A stretch of DNA of 64,000 bases, taken from assembly GCA_029204225.1 (NCBI GenBank), contig CM055094.1:9903234-9967233 (forward strand), given 5' to 3'. The stretch's first letter is position 1. Each line of letters starts with the position of its first letter. Origin of the DNA: Diphasiastrum complanatum (taxonomy: Eukaryota; Streptophyta; Lycopodiopsida; Lycopodiales; Lycopodiaceae). Below, piece by piece: positions 46,901 to 60,500 of this stretch. The notes below the pieces were generated by a model. The model was given only the letters and a program-made list of their open reading frames with translations. It searched no databases and was not told the DNA's origin. Both the position numbers and the translations under genes were made by a program.

Positions 46901-49900
46901 GGATGATCTGTGCGAGGCAGTCAGTTCCCCATGATATCATACTAGCAGAGTTTGCCTAACCACCACTGATTGTCGAGGCTATATTTTGGATTATCACATT
47001 CATTCATAGAGTCTCGGAGCTTGATTCATCCAGATATGTTGCTACAGCTTTCACATCCTCACACTCTAGCTAGTCAGCAGGCTAAGTCCTCATGGTTTCA
47101 GTGTGTTTCTGACCTTTTGAGTAGGTGGGGTTTATCTATATCTGATCTCCCGAATGGGACACACACATATATCCGCCAGCAGATTTACAGAGCTTACATC
47201 AGCACAGTGTGGTCTCACCCAAATCCAGCACGGGTCAAGCTTCATTTTTATCACACTCATCTTCTTCAGCTTGATGTTTCCGGGCTTCCCATTCGGCCGG
47301 GTTATTTGTCTCAAACGTTATCTTTCGGCCTGCGTTACCGTCTTGGTCAGTTTAAAGTCTCTTCTCACTAGCTTGCTATTGAGATAGGTAGATACACAGA
47401 CACACCTTGACCGCTACGGATTTGTCAGTGCTGCTCTTTACAGGAGATTGAGGATGAGTTCCATTTTATTTTCCGATGTCCAGCCTACTATGAGATCAGA
47501 GGCAGATACCATTGCTTATACAGAGATACTCCACTTACACTTGCTTCTTTCCTTGCCTTCTCAGATGCGAGATGTGTTGGTTTATTATTGCAAGAGATGT
47601 TTACTTTGAGATCTTCCTTTTTATTGGATGTTTCTGATGTGGATCATAGCCAGTCCCACATTACGCACTTTTTCTAGAAGAGGGATAGAGATGAGACTTC
47701 TGACAGTGAGATAGACATTCCAGTACGACGACCGAAGCTCCAGCATCCTCTTCGCTCCTCCAGGCCCAGGGCTCCTCACCGGAGGCCAACACATGCTTCT
47801 CACCATATCACGCAGTCTTTTATATCCACTTAGCCAGTTAGCTAACTTATTTCAGTTTTCTCTTTCCCTCTGTGTAGCTGGTGGTTAAGCTACTGATATT
47901 ACCCTCAACAGAGCTGGAGGTTAAGCTTTGTTTTTCTTTCTGTTTTCTAGTGCTGGTTTAGCTGTTAGGAATAAGTCCTACATGGACAATGCTCCTTCTT
48001 TTTTGATGTACTTTCTACTTGTCTTATGTGCCCTCGGGTACTTGACAAACATTAATATATATAATTCTAATTCTAATTCTCTCCTTCCCGCCATGCTGCT
48101 TCTATCGTGGGAAGTGCCTCCATCGCAGCCTCCATCGCTGACCCTACACATGCTTTCTCCATTGCTGGCTCTATCGTTGATGCCTGCCCTGCTCCTGCTA
48201 TCTTCAGCCCTGTTGCTGTCTCCATCGGAAGCCCTACTGATGCCTTTGGCCCTGCTGGTCCATCCGCTGGATCTGGTGGACAAGCTGTGGACGCCGTTGG
48301 ACAGGAGCCCTTCGACATTGGACAGGGAGCTGAAATTCCCACCCCTTTCTCTGCAGCTGTCTCAGCTCGTATGTCCCATGATCACACTCCTTCCAAAGCT
48401 ATGGAGGGTCTTCTTGTCTCTGAACTAAGTTGGCTCAAATAAGAGTTACGCGAGCTGAAGCAATGGGTCAGCTATCTAGAAGAGGAAAATAGCAAGATCA
48501 AAAGGAAGATAATATCAATAGAGGATGAAAACTTGCAACTCAAAAGGCAGCGGGAGGATGACAAAGGAAGACAGGACCTGCTTCAAGAAACAGCGGAAAA
48601 AATTTCTTCGATGGAAAAGGGTACAAGAACATGGGCCTCCCAGTTTGAAGAAGGTAAATCTGAATCGAACGTCAAGAATGTTCTTGTTGAATCCACCATA
48701 GAATCTGTCTTCTCGGAACAAGAGAGAAGGGCAAAAAAAGTTTTCAACATTCGAGTAAGAGGAATCCCGAATGAAGGTAAACCCATTGAGGAAGCTAAAG
48801 ATTTGCTCATTAATAAGCTTTCTCATACAATAGCTGGTTTTGATTCTGCATGGCGAGGCAAATTTGATGATAGTGTACTATTTGTCAAATTCCTTTCGAT
48901 CGAACAACGTAATGCGGCCTTGAGGCTTCGCGGCAAGCTCAAAGGTACTTTTATTTTCATGGATGATGATCTTACACACTCTCAGTGGATAGCAAGGAAG
49001 AAAATTTTTGAAGAAGCAAAAGAAAAAGGTCAAAAAGTTGTTTTCATTGACGGAAAACCAAGAATTTATGACATACCTGCTTACTAGGGGACTCGGGGCC
49101 CCCGGGCATGGGAGCAGCCTGAGATCCCCTAATAAGCTTAGAATAGGTTTCTGGAACTGTAGTGGTTTGCATTCATCATCATCAACAGGTGATCTACATG
49201 ATTTTCTTGGTCGATGTGACATTCTTTTATCCATCTTGAATGGTCTTTCGCAGTGGCCATCCTCCTCTTTATTTACATGTCACCCACATGGAGGTGGACA
49301 CAGTGTGGTTGACTACCCTATTGGATCACCAACTTTGATCCCACACATATCTGACTTTAGTATCCTACCACCTACTTTATCAGACCATTCCATGCTGTCC
49401 CTTTCCATTGGTCATGTCACCCCTAACCCCAATATACCGAGACCACGTACCACTCGTCCCTGCATTAAGTTTTTGACAGCGCCTGGTCTCACTTGGCTTT
49501 TCACAGGAGGTTATTGCTTCTATTACCACCTTATATGAGAGGGTTCTTGCTAGACTCAGAGACGGTACAGGATGGTCACCTCAGATTCACAGTACAGTTG
49601 GTGTGAAGCAGGGTTGCCCCCTTTCTCCTACTCTTTTTGCGCTCTACATTGATGATCTCGAGCGGATTATCAAAGAGGTGGGTGGTGATGGCTGTCCTCT
49701 TGCAGATATTGTCATACCTATTCTCCTATATGCTGATGATATTGTCTTGTTATCTATCTCAACTAGTGGGCTTCAGAGACACCTTGACGTCTTATATGGT
49801 TTCTGTCAGAAATGGGGTTTGACTGTAAATATCTCTAAGACTAAGATCATGGTGTTCAACACCAATAGGCAGCATATGCGGGACGATACTTTTTATTATG

Positions 49901-51439
49901 ATGGACAACAGTTGGAGATAGTTGCCTCTTACACTTACCTCGGAGTTCTCTTTTCTGGTCCTCTGCTTAGTTTTCGACCAGCATCCACAGCTCGCCTGCG
50001 TAAGGGACACACTGCCCTTGTGCAGATGGAGAGACTTTGTACTACCTTTCATGTTCATGACCCCGCTACACGTTGTTTGCTCTTTTCTATTATTGTCTCC
50101 CCGGTGGCTATGTATTCAGCAGAGGCTTGGTGTCCTGGGCTTTCTACGAGTACATGGAGAGACATCACTCGGTTACAGATTCTCATGCTTGGACGGATGA
50201 TCCGTGTGAAGGCCTCGGTTCCTCATGACATTATACTAGCAGAGTTTGCATCTTCACCTATGGTAGCTGCCCAATTCCATATGATAATGGCTGTGAGAGA
50301 TACAACCGTAGGATAGGTTGCCCCATATCATCTAACTGTAGGAGGTGAGTGCCGTAAAAATGCATCTTGGCTCTCTCTGGATCCAACTACGACCATACTG
50401 TCTGGATATAATTGCGATAAAGTTGACGCCGATTATAAGAACGAGTCCCATTAGGGAGAGCTGATAGAGATATCCCCCATCTGCCAAGAAACTCAGAGCC
50501 ATCCCCAAACCATGACGACTTAGCCTGCTGACTAGCAATAGACCGAGATGAAGTATAAGCAGCAACCAGATATCTGGAAGTATCCATATCGACTAGCCTA
50601 TGTAACAACTGACAATCCGGAACATAGCCGTGTCTCCTCACATCAGCTCGCTATTGAGACTAGTCGTTATACTGATACACCCAGACCACAATGGATTTGC
50701 CAGTTATGCTCGATGCAGGAGGTAGAGGATGAGTCACATTTCATTTTCAGATGCCCTATCTATTATGAGATCCGAGGCCGTTATTATTGTCTTTACAGAG
50801 ACACTCCTCTCTCCCTTGGCTCTTTATTGGCATATGCAAACTCTAGATGTGTCGGACTCCTATTGAGAGAGATGTTTACGTTGCGAGCATCTCTTCTACG
50901 TTCGGAGGCATATGATGTTTACAGTCAGACTCTCATTTCTTACAGAAGAGGGATAGAGAGGAGGTTTCAGAGGATGAGCTTGATATCCCGGCACGACAAA
51001 AGGCTGTGCAGACTCAGTGACCACCTTCCAGACTGAGACGTGCAGTCCGTTCACCACAATCAGCCAGAGCCCCACGGCGGCCTTACCGAGTTGTTTGTCA
51101 GCCTCCAGCACGCACTTCACAGCCTATCACTCGCTTCTTCAGATTAGCCACTCAGTGACTCAATTCTTTCTGGTGTCTCTTTAGATGAGATCTTTAGATG
51201 TTTGCCTCAGCAGAGCGGGTGGTTAAGCTCTTGCCTTTGTACCTCAGCAGAGCAGTTGGTTAAGCTCTTGCATCTCCTTCTTGCATGATGAGAGATTGTT
51301 GTTTTATTCATACTTAGTTGACTTTTGGTAGAGAGATAGTTTCTAGAAATAAGTTCTCATATGGACATTGCTCCTACTATGCATGTACCGTGTTTGTCTT
51401 TTGTGCCCACGGGCACTTCATAGACATTAATAAACTCTT

Positions 51440-51515
<76 letters not shown>

Positions 51516-54500
51516 ATGGAGATGGAGCCAGATCTGTAGAAGGGCGTTCCTCCCTCTACCGCTGTCTATGGCCAAAAAAGGGAAGGGGAGCCCACGCTCC
51601 CCCCCCTCCCACGCACTTCTGCCCGTGTCCACGTCCCCTCATCGTTGGCCCAACCTTCTCCACCGCTGGTCCCTCCCTCACCATCACCGCTAGTCCCTCC
51701 CTCCACATCGCTGACCATCTCTTCCACCAATGTTATGGATTCCCATGACTCCCCATCGCTGGTCCAGAGTTCACCATCACCGCTGGTCCCTCCCTCCACA
51801 TCGCTGAATGCAGACCCGCTATCCACCAACAATGCATCTGTAGCCTCCCCTCTGTCCACCAGCGCTACAAATTCCCTCATTGAAAAAAATCCTTTCTTGC
51901 TATCCACCAGCACTCCAGAACACATCACCGCTGTTTCCACTTCCTTCACAACGGTTCCCGATGTTGCTCCGAGCCATAATGATGGTACTGCTGATACAGA
52001 TGGAGTCTTAAGTAAGGTGAAGATTGAGTCAGCGTTGCCTACCAATCTAGTCCACACTCCCTGCCCTCCACCTGCTCACTCATCTTTCGTGATACCCGAG
52101 ATCTATACACCTGCCAAGTCATTTGAACAGTACATTCTCTTACATCGAGCAGATCAAACATGAATCCACCTCTCTACGAAAGGAAATGGGACAGCTTCAA
52201 GTGATCATTCAATCTATGTCCGCTGAGCGGGAAGTCATGTTAACCCAGATTACTTCTTTGGAGGTAGCAATAAGTAAGAACCTACAAAGATTAAAGAATT
52301 GGAAGAGAAGATAGAGCAACATAAGGCTGAGACGAAAACGTGGGCCTCTCTTTTCAAGGAAGATGTTAAGGAAGGTACACCCTCCTTCAACCGAGTCATT
52401 TCAGCCACCATATCCGAAAAGCGAATGCGCGAGTACAAAACCCTGAATATAAGGGGCCGCGGAGTTGAAGACACCAATGATCCAAAGACTGAAGCAACCA
52501 GCGTCTTTCTATTGGTTCTCTGTACATCGGAGGGCGACGAGAGCATTGATAGATTGGGGTTCTGGTGGGGTGGCCTGCTTAGTCCGTGACTTCATTCGGC
52601 CTTGGGTCGAGTTGGTGCATACTGATGAGCGAGCTCGCTATATTTGGATTTGGGTGGGCCGGACTCTGATGGGACTGAACCGAGACCTTTTTTTGGCCAT
52701 TTGCTATTTTCCACTAGACACATCAGTTTTCACATAAGATGAGGAGTCACCTTACTTGGATATCCCTTCAGACATTATTAGATACGAAGCGGGGTTATAT
52801 TCTCCTAGCTGGCGACTTTAATGCCAGGATTGGATCCAGGCAGACAGAGTTTCATAGAGCAGAGGATGATCCACAACGGATACATGCTTTAGACTGGGAT
52901 GATCTTGGCCTTCGGCGATGATCAGCAAATGTAGAGGGTCCAATTACCGCATATGGAGAGCTGATGCTTCAGTTGGGCGAGGCTCACAGATTGGCCATTT
53001 ATAATGGCTTACTGCAGTGGCCTGATTCAGGTGACTATATCTGTTTTCCACACAACGGAGGGAGTAGTGTTGTTGACTATTTCATGGGATTGCCGTCTCT
53101 CCTCCCCTACATTTCATCTTTCTTGGTTCACCGTACCACCTTGTCTGACCACTCATACCTCTCTCTCTCTCTTGGCCTTCTTCACACACCATGTGCTAGT
53201 ATATTCACCCCTAGTGAAAAGACCATTTACCGCTATAACCCTCAAGAAACCCCTATGTATAGGGAAACCTTATTTGATCTCCTGACTCATTTTCCCTATG
53301 CAGCTTGCTTTTCCATCCCCACGACCCAAGCACTTGCGACATAGTAGACCGCATAACCCCTGGTATGACCACGAATGTAACCAACTTCATCTGAACTTGA
53401 TTTATGCACGCTGCCACCTCCCTCATCTTGCAAAGGACTTATCTCGTGTATATCGTAGAACCACCCGCAGAAAGAAAATTGCATACAAAATTTGCCAGGG
53501 GAAGAAGATGATAGACCTTCTCTTTAGCTCCTTGTTGCGCTCTTTTTGGCAAAAATTCCTTTCACGAGCACCTCCACCCCGGATCACAAATCTTATCACA
53601 TGGGTGACCTATGCCACATCGTTGTACACACTGTACTTGATACTCCTCCACTTCCCACACACCCATACACATGTACTTCTAATATATTCTCCCCGGACAT
53701 AGTAGAAGAGGCCATCGATCGGTTAAACCTACATAAGGCCAAAGACATTGATGAGCTAGAGGTTGACCTTTTGAAGCAGGCCGCTGACATCCTCTCACCC
53801 TTTCTCTCTTTCCTGTTTCCCCTCCCCTTGGTCCACAAACCTTATTTATCCTATCCATAAAGGCAGTGATCCCATGAAAGCCGACAACTATCGTACCATC
53901 ATGATCAGCCACCTCTTTGCCAAGGTTGATGGTTCTATTCTTAAGTCAGAGAACAGTACAAAGATGGATACTAGAGCACTGCATGCCATTGGCCAAGCTG
54001 GTTTCAGACCAGGATATACTACATCCAATCAGATTTTCACCCTGAGATCCATCATTGAGGAGGCTAAGGCCAGGAGAGAGCGTGTTCACTGCTGCTTTGT
54101 GGATTTTCGCAAAGCCTTTGACTCGGTGCCTAGACATTTTTTGGTACAGAGGCTTTGGGATTGTGGCTTCCAGGAGGATATCATACAGGCAATTGTGGCA
54201 TTGTACAGACGAGTTATTGGCCGGATTCGAGTATCAGGAGTTGTATCACCAAAGATAGAGAGCACCATTGGGGTTAAGCAGGGATGTCCTCTCTCACCTA
54301 CACTCTTAGGTTTATATATAGATGAGCTTGAGCAGGTTATACGGGCAGAGGGAGGTGAGGGTTGCACATTGGGTGACCTCATTATCGCTATCCTATTATA
54401 TGCTGATGATGTGGTTTTGCTTTCGAGGACGAAGGGAGGCTTGCAACGGCATCTGGATGCGCTTCACTCCTTTTGTATTCAGTGGGGATTGTCAGTGAAT

Positions 54501-57500
54501 GTGGCCAAAACCAAAGTTATGGTGTTTAACACCTCCAGATCCTTCATGATGCGACAGGAGCTTCTATGGGAGGAACATCCACTTGAGGTAGTTGACTCTT
54601 ACACATACCTGGGCGTGGTATTCTCTGGTCCCACTTTCAGCATGCGCGACAGGTGACATTTTCCCGGTTACGGAAGGGCTATGCATCATTGGTAGATTTG
54701 GAGAGACTATGTTTCAGCTCACACATTAGAGATGCGACTAGTAAGTGCCGACTCTTTGACACTATGGTAGTTCCCTCAGCTCTATACGCATCAGAGACAT
54801 GGAGTATTGGCCTGACGGCTACCGAGTGGGCACGCATTTCACGACTTCAGATTCATATGCTATCTCAGATGATACGGGCTAAGTCCTCTACACCACATTA
54901 TATTATATTGGCAAAGTTTGCCGTCCCCCCTATTCAACTAGCCATATTGTCACATTCATACAGCGCCTGAAGGATCTTCAGGGTAGAGACACACACTATG
55001 CTGCAACAACTTTGGCATCATCCCAGCACCTACATTCTGTGGGACACTCCTTTTCGTGGTATTCCCAGGCCTATCGTCTCCTCTCCACATGGAGTATTCA
55101 CATTACGGATCTACCAGCGGGTACGCATCAGTATATTCGAGGACACCTGTACAGAGCATATCTTCAAAGCGTAGTAGAGGCTTTGTTTCAGATTGTTACC
55201 TCTCTTCACCGGTTTGAGACCTTGGATACTCACAGATACTTGATGGCTGCGCTTACATAATCTTGGGATATAGTTGGACAGCAGGCTCGATCCTCATGGT
55301 ATGGTGATGTGGTTACTTTCTTCCATTCATTTGGATCTCCCACAAGGGACTCATGCATATATCAGACAACAGCTATATCATAGATATTGTCTTGTTCGAT
55401 TCGGTGGTTCGAACCGCGGTTCGATGCAACCTTGGCGCCCATGCCCGGGTACCCTAATTTCCTATAGGCTGTTTCCGGATGCAGTACCATCGAGGTACCG
55501 AACAACTCCATCTTAATAGATCACCCGTCTTCCGGTTCCTTTGGCGGTTTGGAATGCTTGATGTCTCTCTTCAACTTGGATACAGGTGAGGTCATCATCC
55601 ATGAAGATTTCGGTGTCTTTCAATTTGGCTCTTTTTCGCAAGGTTTCTTTACGATACGTATGTGACATAAAGTGGAGGATCAAAAGTAGTGGTGTCTTTT
55701 TTAGTACGCCATGCTGTATCCAAACCATCTGCATTGTGTCCTAGGGTAGTACATAAAAATCTTTTTGCTTCTTCAATGGCTGCCTGATACATGTCAACAT
55801 GAATGTTCTTTGAAGTTTAACAATTCTTTAGCATCAAAGATTCGAATCTCCTATTTCATATTCAGAAAAGTAGAATAGGTACTATGCGGATGGTTTGTGT
55901 ACAAAAGACTCTGCAATTCAAGTTCCAAGTATTTGTTATGTTAAGTCCTTTGGGTCTATCAAAAAGTTTTGGGAAAACTAAGATTTGATATATGCAGGAA
56001 CTACCTTGGCATCATACTCACTCATAACAAAGCCTTGAGAGAGTAAAAAATTAAGCTTAGCATACCAACTCCTTGGTGCTCATTATCGATGCAGTGATTT
56101 GACAGGAAATGGAACACATTTCCATAGAAAACTTTTAACCTTGATAGAATTTAACGTGCATTGTTGCCCCCAAACTAGACCACATTGCGCCTGAAACATT
56201 CGGCAACCTACATAAATGAACTGCCCATAATAAATCCTTTAATTTGATACCCATATTGCCCACAAAAAGCGTTTCTAGAAACGCATTGCAACTATGATTT
56301 ACCCTAAGTTTATGATAGAGTAAATCACTAATTATCTTACAACAACGAGATTTTAAGATAACTAGTAAAAGGATATTGGGATTGGATTTTTAATTGAGTT
56401 GGCAGCCTGTCCAAAATTTGAGGATCAAATAGAGAGCACCAATAAAAAAGGGAGGATATCCTCAGGGCTTGTGTTTTACATTGGCAACTAGGTGTTAAAG
56501 GCACCCTCCTTTGGTTATTCGCTTACAATATTCATAATTATTCTACCAGTATGTACAACCTTGTTATGTTTATGTACAAGTTTACAAGCAAGACTACCTA
56601 TTGTTAGAACGAGGGGTCAAGGTTGAGAAAGTGGGCTCATATTTTGCAAGATACCTAAGAGACATGGCTTGTGCGAGAAAATGTATGTGAGGGCCTAGGC
56701 CAATAATTATTAATGTTATGTAAAGGGCCCGAGTCAATCTAATGCATTAGAGGGTACCTTGAGGTTCTTGATGGGTACCAAACTCTAGTTCGTAATTAAT
56801 GCATGAGGGACGTGTAGTGACATATGTCAATAGGTAGATGTACACATGGTGCATGAGTCCTAATTTTTTTACAAGCACTAGTCGTAACCTGTGGATGAAG
56901 ATGGGATACAGATTAGCATGGAGGCTTGCACATAAAGTTTTCAGGTGTATTTTGATAATGGATATAGGGTCCCAAAGCAACTGTAGTGGCCATGAATCAT
57001 CTATACAAATTAGTGGCACAATCCATGATTGATGTAGTTGAAAGTGGAGTCTTCCCCCCACCCACACGAGTAAGTATTTTGTTTTTTGACTTTCTCTCTC
57101 TCACTTAAAAATTTAGTTTTCTCATTCAATGGTTTCTATTGTAGGTTTTCATGTACGCTCTTTCTATTTGTGATGCTTGTATGTCCATAAGGAGATATTG
57201 GTTGTGTGTAAATAGAAACCCCAATTTACCAAAAGCTCTGTACAAGTATCTTTACAAAAAATTGAAAGGGAACTTAGGTATTTTGGCAAGGCAATCGGTT
57301 GTATCTTCAAATCCCTAAAGACTCATGTGTAACAAGGAGTGGTAGGCATTACAAGTTATTTGCTTGGTACTTCGGATTATAGAAATGAATTGAGTTGATG
57401 TAGTGGCTTACGATTCAAAGTGCATGGAATTGGGCTACATTGTAGTCATTTCATCTCATCTAGTATTCCATTGGAGGTTTAGGAGATACTAGATTGGAGG

Positions 57501-60500
57501 GAAAGGCAGTTTACAAATTTTCTTATTTCCAAATGCTTGATCATGTTCTCTCGCCTTTTTGATCTGATCTTCTCTATGCAACTATGCTTACAATTGCTTT
57601 GTGCATCAGGCTCCTATTCCTCAAGAGATTTATACAACAATAATTTTCTAGTGTTGTCTTGAAATTGGTGATGTATTCTATGACTATTGCAAGTTTGATG
57701 TTTCTTGAGAGAGTGGTGAAACCTTGGAAAGGACTTTCCTTGATTTCATTCTTGCGAAGAAATGTCTCACGTTAGTCATGTTAGAACTTGAAGCCTAGGG
57801 ATGTCGGCTTTAATTGGGGTTTACTCTCTTGATTTTTTATATTGAGGTCACGACTGAGTGGTTACTCAGGGGTAGTTAGCAGATTCCTAATTTGGACATG
57901 TGGAGGAGTTGCACAACAGGTACTCGGGACATGTGGCATTACACATCAATTATATAAGGAGAACATGGGCATCAATTTCCTGATTCAAACTTGTTGTGGC
58001 TTGAATTGGTGAGAGCTCTCAATTAGCTTTTGGGCTAGTTGAGCTGTGTCCATTGTGGGGGTTTTAGCCTCAGTTCTATGGGATGCTATGGCTATTATCT
58101 AGTGCTAGATTGACGATGCTAATGTAGTTTCGTACGCTTGGGGTTCAAAGGAAGATTGGGTGGAGAGATCTATGCCTCATATCTTGAGAGATTCCGATTA
58201 TCTTTGGAAAGATTATGTAGGTCTTACATGACTACAGTCTGAAGTACATATTGAAATTTAGTGGAGCAAACAGGTGGAATGCTAAGGTCTTATGTGGTAG
58301 GAAGTTGTGGGATAACATATAAGATTTTTGAGGGAATACCATAGAAAGAGGTATTTTAGGTAGCATGTGGTGGAAGTGGAAGTGTTAATATATCTAGAGT
58401 GGAAATGCTCCATGAGGACAAAAAGATGTTGGGGGTATTTGCAAAAACAGATATTGCATAACATTACTTGAGGACAAAAGAGAAGAAGTAATTTAGCATG
58501 AACAAGGGTGACCATTACAGCCTTTTTCATTTAGTGAGTAAGATGATGAGTTGAAAAAGATAAATGTGTAGACGATACGTTAATTTTGGAGGATGTGCAA
58601 AAATTGAATATCTACTAATCAGGTGAAAAAAGGTCTCAAGCTTAAAAATTGCCTCAGACATTACAACATGGAACTCAATCAATGTTACCTTCCAACATGG
58701 AACTGGGTTTGATGTGACTATGGGTATGTGATGTGCATTCTTAATTAATGTGTAGTAAGTGAAGAGAATCTTGGAACCAAGAAAACATTGCTATTCAGTT
58801 GTCTAGAGACTAAAACTAAAGATAGGGTAAAAGTTTAAGTTTAATGCTCTTAAAAGTTTGTAGAGGGGCTGGGAAGTTAGATGAAGCATGCTCCAAAGTA
58901 CTTGACAATTCAATTCTTCTTGGGCTTGTTGCTGTTAGCAAACCAAATAACGTGTGGTACATAGGTTTTGAATTGAATCATAAGCTTGACAAATTTTTTT
59001 GGTGCAGATGACTTATCGAAAGGTCTAGGAGAAATACGTGATGAGATTGGAGTTATTGAGGAGTCCCAAGCTAATGAGGAGGCAACAATGCTTGAGGAGA
59101 TTCTTTCAAAAACAACAGTAGAAATAATGGCATCCCAAGTACATCAAGCTAAGGAAGAAGATCAAGCAAATGTGAAGGTAATCTAGTGCTTCATGATTCC
59201 TTTTGCCTTTGTCTTGAGTTGTAATTTTGCTTAATTGATGTTTTGGGAGCACAAACATGTAGAATTCATGTAGTATGTCAACCTGTTAGAAAAAAGGCTG
59301 TGTAGAAAATCTCTTGTGCTATGTAATGTATCGATGAATTCTTGGAGCACTTGTGGTTTCATCTTACAGTTTTGTCCTGTTTTCAAGACTAAGAGCTATG
59401 TCAATCTCATCACAACACTGATAATTGCTCGATTCATGAATTTGGAGCTTGATTGATTATGGTACTTGTACTACGACTCTTTGTGCTTGTGAAACTTTCC
59501 ATACATAAAAGAGTTGCCAAGGCTGATGCCGTTGGGAGTGCGTTTATTTGGTAGGATTGTGGTGTTTGCGTACGAGTTGTGTGGGCTTTGATTTTATGCC
59601 ATGTATTCATGAAAAACAAATTCTTGGTTATGATATTTTCTCTTAAGAAGTGGCATCATTGTTTGTTTCATGTCCGTTTCGATCTTTGTACTTATCAACA
59701 ATCAATGATCATAACTAGTTTGTTCAAACTTTGATTTTTATAAGCATAATAAGAGTAATATTGCTAGAATGCTCCATCACATATTTCCTAGAATTGTGTT
59801 CAAGTATGCTTGGATGGATTTTTTGTTATGTTCTTACGTAGTTAAACTCCAAAGTTTAGCCATATTTATTTGTTCAGAACCCAATTTGTTCACTTATCAA
59901 TGGTCGTATTTCTAATAATGGTGCTTTCTTTTTTCTAGCACCCTTTTCTCTTCTACTCTAGTCGTTATTTGATGTTCATTATTCTTGAGTTGCTGGTACC
60001 TTTGGTTTCTAGAGATATTTTGCCAACATGAGATGACATGTTATGTACGAAGCTTGAACCAAACTATGTGTTCAAATGACCTTATTACTTATGTATGCCA
60101 AAAAATGAGTAATTCAAGGACTTGTACCTCACCGACAATACCTCATATGTAATATACTGATATTTTCATTAATGTCATATTATGAGATCACCCGAGACCC
60201 AACTTGGACATGATACTTGTCTATCCATTGTATTATTGTCTACATGTCGTCATTTCCTGGCATTACAATTTGTAAGCACCACCATTGTGGTAGTTTAGTG
60301 CACCCTCTAATTGTCTATTATCTTTCACCTCCATGGTTTGTTACACTCCATTTGATAGTCATATATGCTAAGCTTACATATGATTTCTAGGTACAATTGC
60401 ATATCTTTGATATTAAGTAGTCATGACCTCGTTATGATTTTGAACTTAACGGAAAAGTGTTGTGATCATAGGTGATTTCTAAACAGTTTCATGTGTATCC

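Larger units (their letters stand above)
44371..48080 (+). mobile_element. LINE 2 (EN/RT non-LTR retrotransposon)
   Basis: Intact-looking endonuclease frame (44371-45693), broken RT (45620-46760), C-terminal region (46970-47835) and a 3' UTR with 'GTCTTATGTGCCC', the hairpin at 48028-48041, and a terminal tail of ATTCTA-type repeats (ATAATTCTAATTCTAATTCT). It lacks a preceding ORF1. Confidence 0.88.
48081..51440 (+). mobile_element. LINE 3 with ORF1, internal deletion and internal inversion
   Basis: ORF1 (48107-49087), a shortened endonuclease, RT palm, an inverted thumb segment (about 50316-50600), the zinc-motif region and a 3' UTR with hairpin 51403-51416, ending in 'ACATTAATAAACTC' and a (TC)n tail. 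It starts exactly where the LINE 2 tail ends, so one LINE was inserted at, or read through from, the end of the other. Confidence 0.85.
51513..55395 (+). mobile_element. LINE 4 with ORF1, chimeric 3' part
   Basis: ORF1 (51517-52310, frame-shifted), endonuclease (52550-53190), linker and RT (53298-54970), then two successive thumb regions of different LINE types (55012-55165 and 55175-55390). The zinc motif, tail and 3' hairpin are missing. The right end meets a hAT-like element end at 55396-55434. Confidence 0.82.

Noticed and set aside
56747-57067. 106-residue minus-strand open frame
   Set aside because: No recognisable domain and no splice or element context; length is within chance for this DNA.
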